A DNA stretch of 64,000 nt from Pedobacter soli (GTDB lineage Bacteria > Bacteroidota > Bacteroidia > Sphingobacteriales > Sphingobacteriaceae), in contig NZ_FMZH01000002.1 in the NCBI RefSeq assembly GCF_900101435.1, forward strand, positions 1 to 64,000. The letters are read 5' to 3'. Under the pieces are notes generated by a model that saw nothing but the letters and a program-made list of their open reading frames with translations, made no database searches and was not told the origin of the DNA. Positions 9,218 through 16,494 of this stretch are shown one piece after another; within the stretch, counting starts at the first letter, position 1, and the number at the start of each line of letters is the position of its first letter. The translations under genes were made by a program, and so were the position numbers.

Positions 9218-10026
9218 ATGGAATACACGCAATCAAACTCAAATCGTAACATAAATTTCACCAGGTTTAAGCAAGGAATGAGGAAGGGCTTGAATTTTTC
9301 TACAAACTTTTATATCGCCCTATATACTACTATGGTTTTAAATATATAAAGGATGATGTTAATGCGGATTGTATTGTAAATGAAGCTTTCCTAAGGCTTT
9401 GGTTATGCAGAAAAAATATAACCTCTCCAGAACATATTGAAACTTTTGTCAGAAAATTGACTTCTGAGGGCTGCAGGGCGTACTTTAAAACATCTTGCAA
9501 CAAATTCCACCGCAATATGCTTCGACTAGACGAAATTGAAAACTACCAGGAATTTATTGCAGGTCATGATCCTTTCCAGGAGGATGAAGGTGAGTTTGTT
9601 TATCATCAAGCACCAGGAGAAGAGGAAATAAAACAATGGGAGCAAGTAAAAGCGGTAATTCCTAACCTGAGCCAGGACCAGCAGCTTTTTATCAGGCTCT
9701 GCATCAAGTATTCGTTTGATTATGGCCAGATGGCCTGGCATATTGGAGGAATTTCTGATTATCAGGTTGCGCGAAAAGTGAAACGGACGCTCGAGTGCTT
9801 AAAGGCAGTAATCACCGATTCGCAAAAACTTGATCAAATTGAAAAAACAAGCAGATTCAGGTTTGAAGGAGATGTGAGCGAAGAGCAGTCTAAGATCCTT
9901 CAAATGCGTTATGAGCTTCAGTATAGTTTTACAGAGATTGCGGAGGCCTTAAACCTCAATCAGGGATACATTCAGCAGGCTTTCGCTGCTGCTTCATTGA
10001 AAATAAGGAAAATAAAAATCAGGTGA
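9218..10026 (+). pseudogene. Sigma-70 family (ECF-like) factor with tandem region-4 modules, frameshifted
   Basis: Reading starts at MEYTQSNSNRNINFTRFKQG (9218) and must shift by -1 near 9277 to continue as NEEGLEFFYKLLYRPIYYYGFKYIKDD, the sigma region 2; downstream the frame is open to 10026. No start codon exists in the second frame before TTG 9457, which lies after region 2. Reconstructed length is about 250 aa. The C-terminal half holds two sigma4-like HTH units, one around SQDQQLFIRLCIKYSFDYGQ and one around LQMRYELQYSFTEIAEALNL. It ends one base before the Cas12f-like gene, so the two were co-transcribed. It is either a one-base deletion in GGAAATGAGG or a sequence error. Confidence 0.75.
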
Positions 10027-10027
10027 T

Positions 10028-10876
10028 ATGGAAAATAGTACTATGGTCGTTACGCGCAAAATACAGTTAATGATCGATTCCGAAGATCGGGAGGTGGTCA
10101 AAAATGCGATTGATCAGTTGTATAACTGGCAATGGATCTGTTTCCGGGCAGCGAATACGATCATGAGCCATCATTTCGTGCAGGAACGGGTGAAGGATTT
10201 CTTTTATTTGACCGAGGATATCAAGTTAAAGATAGCTGATGAAAAGAAAGAGGCGAACGGTATTTTGAAATCCTCACGTCAGAATACAACCTACCGTTTG
10301 CTCTTCAATCATTTCAAAGGGCAGATTCCTGCAAATATTTTGAGCAACCTCAACAATACGCTAATATCCAATTTCAATAAGGAAAAGGATGCCTATTGGA
10401 AAGGCGAAAAATCACTAAGGAACTACAAACGTAATATCCCCTTACCCTTTGGTGCAGAGGTAATCTCCAAACTAACCCGGGCAGTTGACAATAAAAATTT
10501 CACTTTCAGGCTTTTTCAGATTCCTTTTAGAACTTACCTTGGAAAGGACAGGTCGGATAAGAAGGCCATGTTTGATAAGGTTATAAGTGGTGCATTGAAG
10601 CTTTGTGCCAGCCATATCCAATTGGACAGAGGAAAAATATTTCTATTGGCTGCAATGCGGATTGAGAAGGAGTACCATGTACTCGACCCGACTATAATAG
10701 CCGAAGCCTCGCTATCGATAGAACATCCGGTAACTGTTAAGGTCGGTAGCCAGGAATATGCTATAGGGAATAAGGAGGAATTTCTCCACCGAAGGCTTGC
10801 CATACAGGCGGCAGTAAATAGGGTCAAAAAAGCAGTCATTTTAACAGCGGTGGACATGGAAGAAAGAAGAAAATGA
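10028..10876 (+). CDS. Nuclease-dead Cas12f/TnpB-like protein, N-terminal and RuvC-I part
   Basis: The first ~270 residues look like a compact Cas12f: RKIQLMIDSEDREVVKN wedge strand, helical NTTYRLLFNHFKGQIP and SLRNYKRNIPLPF segments, then DPTIIAEASLSIEHPVTVKVG. The last aligns with the DPSIIGGIDVGVKSPLV RuvC-I segment of Cas12f1, with Ser in place of the catalytic Asp. From 10839-10842 (a run of four T) the frame is wrong: with one more T it would read FNSGGHGRKKKMKSVEDY, as in Cas12f, and join the next open frame. The ORF therefore ends in about 12 wrong residues. It starts one base after the sigma gene, with AGGTGA as ribosome site. Probable role, by inference, is RNA-guided DNA binding without cleavage. 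Confidence 0.78.
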   Translation: MENSTMVVTRKIQLMIDSEDREVVKNAIDQLYNWQWICFRAANTIMSHHFVQERVKDFFYLTEDIKLKIADEKKEANGILKSSRQNTTYRLLFNHFKGQIPANILSNLNNTLISNFNKEKDAYWKGEKSLRNYKRNIPLPFGAEVISKLTRAVDNKNFTFRLFQIPFRTYLGKDRSDKKAMFDKVISGALKLCASHIQLDRGKIFLLAAMRIEKEYHVLDPTIIAEASLSIEHPVTVKVGSQEYAIGNKEEFLHRRLAIQAAVNRVKKAVILTAVDMEERRK

Positions 10877-11124
10877 AAAGTGTAGAGGATTATCGGCATA
10901 TGGAAAGGCGGTATGTTGAACAAAAACTGCATGTTTACAGCAAGATGCTGATCGATTTTTGTCTTAAAAACCAGGCCGCAACCCTGCTTTTGGTCAACCA
11001 GCAGGAAAAAGAGGAAATAGCCAGGGAGGATCATCATCTGTTGCAGAACTGGAGCTATTACAGTTTAAAGGCAAAGATTAGCTATAAGGCAGCTAAAGCA
11101 GGTATACAAGTGATTGTTGAATAA
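10873..11124 (+). CDS. Nuclease-dead Cas12f/TnpB-like protein, C-terminal part (split by frameshift)
   Basis: The ATG overlaps the previous stop (ATGA), but this is most likely the continuation of the same gene, since the conserved GGHGRKKKMK sequence runs into it from upstream in this frame. It carries the bridge to RuvC-II (MERRYVEQKLHVYSKMLIDF), then TLLLVNQQEKEE where active enzymes have a catalytic Glu (for example TVQMENLES in Cas12f1), and ends NWSYYSLKAKISYKAAKAGIQVIVE. It stops before the zinc ribbon and the third RuvC Asp. All three catalytic acids are therefore missing. As a separate 83-aa protein it would be unlikely to fold alone. Confidence 0.75.
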   Translation: MKSVEDYRHMERRYVEQKLHVYSKMLIDFCLKNQAATLLLVNQQEKEEIAREDHHLLQNWSYYSLKAKISYKAAKAGIQVIVE

Positions 11125-11290
11125 GAAAAAAAGAGGTTTTTTGCAGAACCGTAGGGTGAGGTATTATGCTCATCGAGCTGAAAAATTAAGCAATGCAATG
11201 GCGGACTTCATGTGAGCATGTAAAAAGCAAAAACGTAAATAGTATGGTGAACATTTTTAGACTATAAGATGCTACCTATACAGCGGAAGG

Positions 11291-11325
11291 ATGAGTATAT
11301 TTTTTATATACTCATTGACTTTTTC
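11291..11325 (+). terminator. Hairpin and T-run downstream of the Cas12f-like gene
   Basis: ATGAGTATAT (11291-11300) pairs perfectly with ATATACTCAT (11306-11315), followed by TGACTTTTTC. It may end the operon or a small RNA. Between 11125 and 11290 two weaker stems are possible: ATGCTCA 11166-11172 with TGAGCAT 11213-11219, and GTATGGT 11242-11248 with ACCTATAC 11274-11281. Confidence 0.5.
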
Positions 11326-11377
11326 TTGTTTGAGTGTAAGATCAGAACGGCGCAGTATAACTCATTTGAAATGAAGA

Positions 11378-12709
11378 TTACTCAATGCCGTATCGCTCCA
11401 TCTTGGCATACAGTGTTTTACGATCAATGTTTAACATTTTTGCTGCCTTTGATTTGTTGTGTTTTACCTTAATTAAGGTTTCAGTTATGAGTGTTTTTTC
11501 ATTCTGCTCATTTACAGCTTTTAAATCAGAAGAATTTCCGGGCTGTGTTTGCTGATGAACAGCAATCATCATTTCATCTGGCAATGCCTCTACCTGTGCT
11601 ACATCGCCCGGACTCAACAAAACCATACGCTTAATTACATTACTTAACTCGCGCAGATTACCAGGCCAATCGTATTGTAGTAGAAGTGATTTAGCCTCAG
11701 CCGAAATGCTCTTCACATTGCGCTCCAGGTCGCGGTTAGCCAGTTGTATGAAATGATTGATGAATAACTCTAAATCTCCCCCGCGCTCGCGCAATGGTGG
11801 AAGCTGGATTTTAAATTCGTTTAAACGGTGGTATAAATCTTCCCGGAACTCGCCTTGCTGTATGCTGTTGGCCAGGTCGTCATTTGTTGCAGTAACAATG
11901 CGCACATTAACCGGAATCTGTTTGGTACTGCCCAGCGGCTGGATTACCCTTTCCTGCAAAGCCCTGAGTAGTTTAATCTGTACTTCGTAGCTCAGGTTAC
12001 CCACTTCGTCTAAAAATAAGGTTCCGCCATTTGCAGCTTCAAATTGTCCTTTTTTATCGTTTAAGGCACCAGTAAAAGCACCCTTAACATGACCAAATAA
12101 TTCGCTGGCGGCTAAATCTTTTGATAGCGCACCACAATCTATGGCCACAAAAGGTTTATCGGCGCGTTTGCTCTGCTGATGCAAAGTCCGGGCGGCAAAT
12201 TCTTTCCCCGTCCCACTTTCACCTTGTATAATTACCGACATATCTGTAGGGGCTACCAGGTTAATGTGCCCGTATAATTTATCGGCAATGGCGCTTTTTC
12301 CTTTAATAAAATCGCTATTTACCTCATTTGGCTCTGTGCTTTTTAAATCCTTTTTGGCTAAAGAATTTTTAATCACCATTAAAAGCTCATCAGGATTAAC
12401 CGGTTTCGTAATGTAATCAAAAGCACCTAACTGAATCGATTTTACGGCGGTGCGCACATCGTTAAAGCTGGTCATAACAATTACCGGAATAGAAAGTCCC
12501 CGGTCACGCAAGTGTTCTAACACTTCAAAACCTGTTCCGTCAGGAAGGCGGTAATCGATTAATAGTAGTTCAAATTCGCTGTTTTCGAGTTGTTTAAAAG
12601 ATTGTTTTACATGGGTTACGAGTGTAACTGCATGACCGTTTTTTGTTAAAAAACCTTCAAGTAATTGAGCAAAAGTAGTATCGTCTTCTAAAATCAGGAT
12701 TCTCGCCAT
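11378..12709 (-). CDS. Sigma-54-dependent response regulator (NtrC family)
   Basis: A 443-aa regulator. The receiver (residues 1-120) has ILEDD, acceptor Asp in LLIDYRLPDGTG and Lys in YITKPV. The AAA+ domain has Walker A GESGTGKE, the sigma54-contacting loop GAFTGA and Walker B GGTLFLDEVG. A Fis-type HTH closes the protein (NKSKAAKMLNIDRKTLYAKM). The start is set at MARILILEDD; nine upstream in-frame residues are unlikely because this family begins right at the receiver. The likely kinase is the Hpt-ending hybrid at 5726 or an unlinked one. Confidence 0.95.
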   Translation of the reverse strand: MARILILEDDTTFAQLLEGFLTKNGHAVTLVTHVKQSFKQLENSEFELLLIDYRLPDGTGFEVLEHLRDRGLSIPVIVMTSFNDVRTAVKSIQLGAFDYITKPVNPDELLMVIKNSLAKKDLKSTEPNEVNSDFIKGKSAIADKLYGHINLVAPTDMSVIIQGESGTGKEFAARTLHQQSKRADKPFVAIDCGALSKDLAASELFGHVKGAFTGALNDKKGQFEAANGGTLFLDEVGNLSYEVQIKLLRALQERVIQPLGSTKQIPVNVRIVTATNDDLANSIQQGEFREDLYHRLNEFKIQLPPLRERGGDLELFINHFIQLANRDLERNVKSISAEAKSLLLQYDWPGNLRELSNVIKRMVLLSPGDVAQVEALPDEMMIAVHQQTQPGNSSDLKAVNEQNEKTLITETLIKVKHNKSKAAKMLNIDRKTLYAKMERYGIE

Positions 12710-12712
12710 GTA

Positions 12713-12750
12713 ACAAAAATAAGAAAAGCCGGACATAATCCGGCTTTCTT
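12713..12750 (-). terminator. Intrinsic terminator after the tandem secreted-protein genes
   Basis: Read on the minus strand, AAGAAAGCCGGA (12750-12739) pairs with TCCGGCTTTTCTT (12733-12721), followed by ATTTTTG. It sits 30 bases past the stop of the 12779-13093 gene and reaches the start of the NtrC-type gene. Confidence 0.75.
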
Positions 12751-12778
12751 ATACTAGGTAGATGTAATATTTGGGTTT

Positions 12779-13093
12779 TTATTGTACGGGTTTACCGTCT
12801 TTATCAATTTTCACAGAACCAGTTTCTGCTTCTTTTTTAACATTGATCAGGTAATACTCCTTGGTTCCTTCTTTTACTGACCAAGCTTCGGTAGCAGTCC
12901 AGCCCTTGTAAGCATCAGATTTTAATGCTGTTTTAACTGGCTCAGGTAACTCTTCTAATTTAACAGGAGTTTTTACTGCGCTATCTTGAACTGCAACAAT
13001 TGCAGTATTTTTCATTGTATTTACTTCACTTGCCTGTACTGCTGAGAATCCTGCAAAAGCTAAGAACGCAGCTGATAAAATTAATTTTTTCAT
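12779..13093 (-). CDS. Secreted PepSY-like (DUF2874-type) small protein, copy 2
   Basis: A 104-aa exported protein: a signal peptide (residues 1-21, cut after VQA) and a domain with the pattern LPEPVKTAL...WSVKEG..YYLINVKK...VKIDKDGKPV. This resembles the DUF2874/BLIP-like fold seen in many Bacteroidota periplasmic proteins. It is the downstream copy of a tandem duplication; from residue 30 on it differs from its neighbour at only two positions. Function is unknown. A GCGTAGC/GCTACGC hairpin (13117-13136) lies between the two genes. Confidence 0.75.
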   Translation of the reverse strand: MKKLILSAAFLAFAGFSAVQASEVNTMKNTAIVAVQDSAVKTPVKLEELPEPVKTALKSDAYKGWTATEAWSVKEGTKEYYLINVKKEAETGSVKIDKDGKPVQ

Positions 13094-13177
13094 CTTGTTT
13101 TTAATTTTAAGGTGATGCGTAGCGCTGAGGCTACGCTTATGTTAATTATGCCTGAACGGCGTTTATACAAATTTTAA

Positions 13178-13492
13178 TTATTGAACTGGTTTCCCGTCTT
13201 TGTCAATTTTCACAGAACCGGTTTCTGCTTCTTTTTTAACATTGATTAGGTAATACTCTTTGGCACCTTCTTTTACTGACCAAGCTTCGGTAGCAGTCCA
13301 TCCTTTGTAAGCATCAGATTTCAATGCTGTTGTAACTGGCTCAGGTAATTCTTCTAATTTAACCGGAGTTTTTACGGCGCTATCTTGAACTGCTACAATT
13401 GCAGTAGGTTTTAAATCTTTAACTTCACTTGCTTTTACGGTTGAGAATCCTGCTAATGCTAATACTGTTGCTGCTAATACGAACTTTTTCAT
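13178..13492 (-). CDS. Secreted PepSY-like (DUF2874-type) small protein, copy 1
   Basis: The 104-aa upstream copy of the tandem pair, with signal peptide MKKFVLAATVLALAGFSTVKA. Nearly all differences from copy 2 fall in the signal peptide and the next ten residues, so the mature domain is under strong constraint or recently converted. The long upstream region carries an exact GTGCCA-N4-TGGCAC palindrome and two ATTGGGGAG direct repeats. These may serve the neighbouring NtrC-type regulator, though that link is inferred. Confidence 0.75.
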   Translation of the reverse strand: MKKFVLAATVLALAGFSTVKASEVKDLKPTAIVAVQDSAVKTPVKLEELPEPVTTALKSDAYKGWTATEAWSVKEGAKEYYLINVKKEAETGSVKIDKDGKPVQ

Positions 13493-13548
13493 AGTATGAT
13501 TTTTTAAATTTTAATTTGTGTAACAATACTTGCTAAGGTTTCATAATG

Positions 13549-13564
13549 GTGCCAAAACTGGCAC
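13549..13564. promoter_or_regulatory. GTGCCA-N4-TGGCAC palindrome upstream of the secreted-protein pair
   Basis: A perfect 6+6 dyad 57 bases before the copy 1 start codon. It contains a TTGGCAC that resembles a sigma54 -24 element on the minus strand, but no GC-type -12 element follows at the right distance. It could be an operator. Confidence 0.45.
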
Positions 13565-13617
13565 GACTAATTAATGTATTGGTTGTGAGTGATTTATGTT
13601 TTTATGTGATATTGCAG

Positions 13618-13646
13618 ATTGGGGAGTTCCTCCACACATTGGGGAG
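13618..13646. promoter_or_regulatory. Tandem ATTGGGGAG direct repeats, 20-bp phase
   Basis: ATTGGGGAG occurs at 13618-13626 and 13638-13646, exactly two helical turns apart, about 125-155 bp upstream of copy 1. The spacing suits an enhancer site for a dimeric activator such as an NtrC-family protein. Confidence 0.45.
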
Positions 13647-13778
13647 AATAACTACACAAAAAGTCAACTTTTGCATTTAAACAATAAATGTTTGTGGTAA
13701 GCAGGCCAGCTTTCAGGTATTTTTTTATTTATTTTTTTTAAAAGAGAAATTTTTTCTATCATTGCAGCCCGATTAAAA

Positions 13779-13851
<73 letters not shown>

Positions 13852-13927
13852 CTTTTCCTTTTCCCTTACCATTCTATTTTCCACAAAATATTTTGATGCC
13901 TTGCTTTAATCACCTTAATTTGCGGGT

Positions 13928-15088
13928 ATGCTTAAATACTTTTCTGCCGATTGGATTTTTCCCGTAAGTAGTTCGCCGGTTAAAAATGGCGTGGTTGCAG
14001 TAAATGACTCTGGTGAAATACAACAGATATTAACTGCCGGTGAAGCCAAAAACTTTGATGTTACGCATTATAAAGGTGCAATTGTTCCCGGTTTTATTAA
14101 TACGCATTGTCATTTGGAGCTTTCGCACATGTTGGGGCAAATTCCCGAAAAGACTGGCCTGGTAGAATTTGTTCAGCATATTATTAAAAATAGGCATAGC
14201 GAAGCCAGCCAGATTGATTTAGCCATGCAAAAAGCCGATCAGCAAATGTTCGATAACGGGATTGTGGCTGTTGGTGATATTGCTAACCAGATTGCTTCTA
14301 AAAAAATAAAAGAAAAAAGTAAGATCCATTATCACACCTTTATAGAGGCATTGGGATTTAACCCTGAACGTGCAGCTGCCATAATGGATTATCTGAAGGA
14401 GATTAAACAGGATTTTCAACCCCTTCCTGCATCTATTGTTCCGCACGCGCCTTACACAGTTTCGCCTCAACTATTTGAATTAATTAGGCAGGAAGCCGAA
14501 AAAGCAAATATTTTTATTAGTGTACACAACCAGGAAACTGTCGACGAAAATGCTTTTTTCGAAAGCAAAACTGGTGGATTTCTAAAGCTTTATGAGTTTT
14601 TAGGGATGGATATCTCTTTTTTTGAGCCTACACACAAAACTTCGTTAAAAACCTGGCTACCTTATGTTAAGGAACAAAAAACGCTATTGGTACACAATAC
14701 GGTTTCGAGCCGGGCAGATATTGAATTTGCTAAACAAAGCAATCCAAATTTATATTGGTGCCTATGTCCACAGGCCAATTTATATATAGAGAATACATTG
14801 CCCGATGTTGATCTGCTTATGGAAGAGGGTGTAAAAATTACTTTGGGAACCGATAGTTTGGCCAGTAATCATCAGTTAAGTATTTTGGCTGAAATGATTA
14901 CCCTTCAGCAGCAAAAAAAGGTAAGCTTTGAGCAACTTTTACAATGGGGCACCATTAATGGGGCCGAGTTTCTCGGATTGGATAAACAGTTGGGTTCAAT
15001 AGCAATTGGTAAAACACCGGGCTTAAATCTTATTCAGTTGGGAGAAGATTTTACAATTGAAAGTGACCAAGTAGGACGATTGATATAA
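13928..15088 (+). CDS. Amidohydrolase family protein (cytosine deaminase/chlorohydrolase type)
   Basis: A 386-aa metal-dependent hydrolase. The HxH motif is in NTHCHLELSH (residues ~59-64), further metal or base ligands are in VPHAPYT, VHNQE and LGTDSLASN (the conserved Asp). The small N-terminal beta-domain and the C-terminal AIGKTPGLNLI element complete the composite domain. It is closest to the ATZ/TRZ-SAH deaminase group; an aminofutalosine-type deaminase is possible but unproven. The gene is monocistronic after the tRNA. Confidence 0.85.
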   Translation: MLKYFSADWIFPVSSSPVKNGVVAVNDSGEIQQILTAGEAKNFDVTHYKGAIVPGFINTHCHLELSHMLGQIPEKTGLVEFVQHIIKNRHSEASQIDLAMQKADQQMFDNGIVAVGDIANQIASKKIKEKSKIHYHTFIEALGFNPERAAAIMDYLKEIKQDFQPLPASIVPHAPYTVSPQLFELIRQEAEKANIFISVHNQETVDENAFFESKTGGFLKLYEFLGMDISFFEPTHKTSLKTWLPYVKEQKTLLVHNTVSSRADIEFAKQSNPNLYWCLCPQANLYIENTLPDVDLLMEEGVKITLGTDSLASNHQLSILAEMITLQQQKKVSFEQLLQWGTINGAEFLGLDKQLGSIAIGKTPGLNLIQLGEDFTIESDQVGRLI

Positions 15089-15145
15089 ATCCTGCGGTTA
15101 TAGGCAAATTTTGATAGAATTCGGGAGTGTTTTTTTGTATTTTTA

Positions 15146-15380
15146 GCGATAGCGGCATATAATTCAAACCGTATTGAACGAAGCAAGATTACTCATGACC
15201 ATACCAAATACATTTTCGAAACCAATACTATAGGAGTATCCAACGAAATTGTAAATGTTGATGATATTATCGAAACCGCTAATCACTTTTGTCGTAAAAG
15301 AGTATTTGTTTGATACTTGCCTTACCGCTCAGGATAATTATAAAACAGTGCTTGGTTATTTTGAAATAGATTTAGAATGA
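15146..15380 (+). pseudogene. Remnant of a Fic-family protein gene
   Basis: The frame from 15146 reads AYNSNRIERSKITHDHTKYIFETN and NVDDIIETANHF, which is the N-terminal inhibitory-helix region of large Fic proteins (usual NSNxIEG). It stops at 15311. A different frame from 15312 then reads DTCLTAQDNYKTVLGYFEIDLE and ends at 15380, matching the usual C-terminus. The whole central Fic core, including HPFxxGNGR, is deleted. There is no start codon. Confidence 0.7.
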
Positions 15381-15431
15381 TGCTACATTTACTAGTTGAA
15401 TTTAAGATTTTTTTAAATATAGTTGAATAAT

Positions 15432-16443
15432 ATGCTGGTAAACCAATCTGTTGTAGCTGATATAAAAGCCATTATAGACCAATCAAAAGATAATGCTATA
15501 AGGGTTGTTGATCATCAACGAACTTTAATGTACTGGCATATTGGTAAGCGTATTTTTGAAGAAGAACAAGAGGGGAAAAATCGTGCAGATTATGGTACTT
15601 TCCTGATTAAATACCTGTCAGAACAACTGCAGCCTCTATTTGGAAGTGGGTTTTCTATTAGGCAGATTAATCTTTATCGTCAGTTTTATCGCATATTTGA
15701 AAATGTGCACACACTGTATGCACAATTAAGTTGGAGTCAATACAAGCTATTGTTAACCATTGATAATCAAAACAAAAGAGAGTTTTATATTGCTGAAACT
15801 ATAAAAAATAATTGGACGGTGCGCCAATTAGAAAGACAAATTTACAGCAGTTTATACGAACGCCTGCTTTTGAGTAATGATAAAGAAAGCGTGTTGGCTA
15901 TTGCTAAAAATGAAAAGCAGCCTTCTGATGCCAAAGAAATAATTAAAGATCCAATGTTTTTGGAATTTTTAGGATTAAAACGTGAGGCATCGTATTACGA
16001 GAGAGATTTGGAGAATGCCATTATTACACATTTACAGGAATTCTTATTAGAATTAGGCAATGGATTTTCCTTCATCGCCAGGCAAAAACGAATACATATT
16101 GAAGGTGATGAATTTTTTTGTAGATCTGGTGTTTTATAATCGCTTACTACAATCTTTTGTAATTATTGAAATCAAAACAACCAAATTAACACACCAGGAT
16201 ATTGGTCAATTACAAATGTACGTGAATTATTATGATCGTATGGAGAAGCTTCCGCATGAAAATCCAACTATAGGCATTTTGCTTTGTGCCAATAAGAACG
16301 ATGCAGTAGTGAAGTTTACACTTCCTGAAAATCAGAAACAGATTATTGCCAGCCAATATGAGCTTTATTTGCCAACGGAAGAACAACTGTTAGAAGAAGT
16401 AAGTAAAGAGTTGGAAAGTTTTGAAGAGAAGGATAAAAATTAG
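15432..16443 (+). pseudogene. YhcG-type (DUF1016) PD-(D/E)XK nuclease, frameshifted
   Basis: The first frame runs MLVNQSVVADIKAIIDQ... through the DUF1016 helical domain to GDEFF and then goes out of frame at a run of seven T (16113-16119). With six T it would read EFFVDLVFYNRLLQSFVIIEIKTTKL, the conserved D...E-x-K nuclease core, and continue to 16443. Intact length would be about 337 aa, normal for the family. Such proteins occur in defence islands and near restriction systems. The frameshift is either decay, phase variation or a base-call error. A second in-frame ATG at 16060 is an artefact of the shift. Confidence 0.8.
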
Positions 16444-16494
16444 CGCGATTAAATATGATTACTCACGACCAATAAAAAATCTCAGAACTTCTAT

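Noticed and set aside
9128..9349. 73-codon frame before the sigma gene as a separate small protein
   Set aside because: Its C-terminal part is the sigma N-terminus read before the frameshift, and its last residues are out of frame.
10534..11037. Minus-strand frame of 167 codons opposite the Cas12f-like gene
   Set aside because: It is a hydrophobic shadow of the coding strand with no domain or start signal.
8850..11377. CRISPR array associated with the Cas12f-like protein
   Set aside because: I looked for regularly spaced repeats of 20 bases or more on both sides and saw none.
13520..13600. Sigma54 promoter before the secreted-protein pair
   Set aside because: The TTGGCAC part fits the -24 element, but GC is missing at the -12 position. 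I keep it only as a palindrome.
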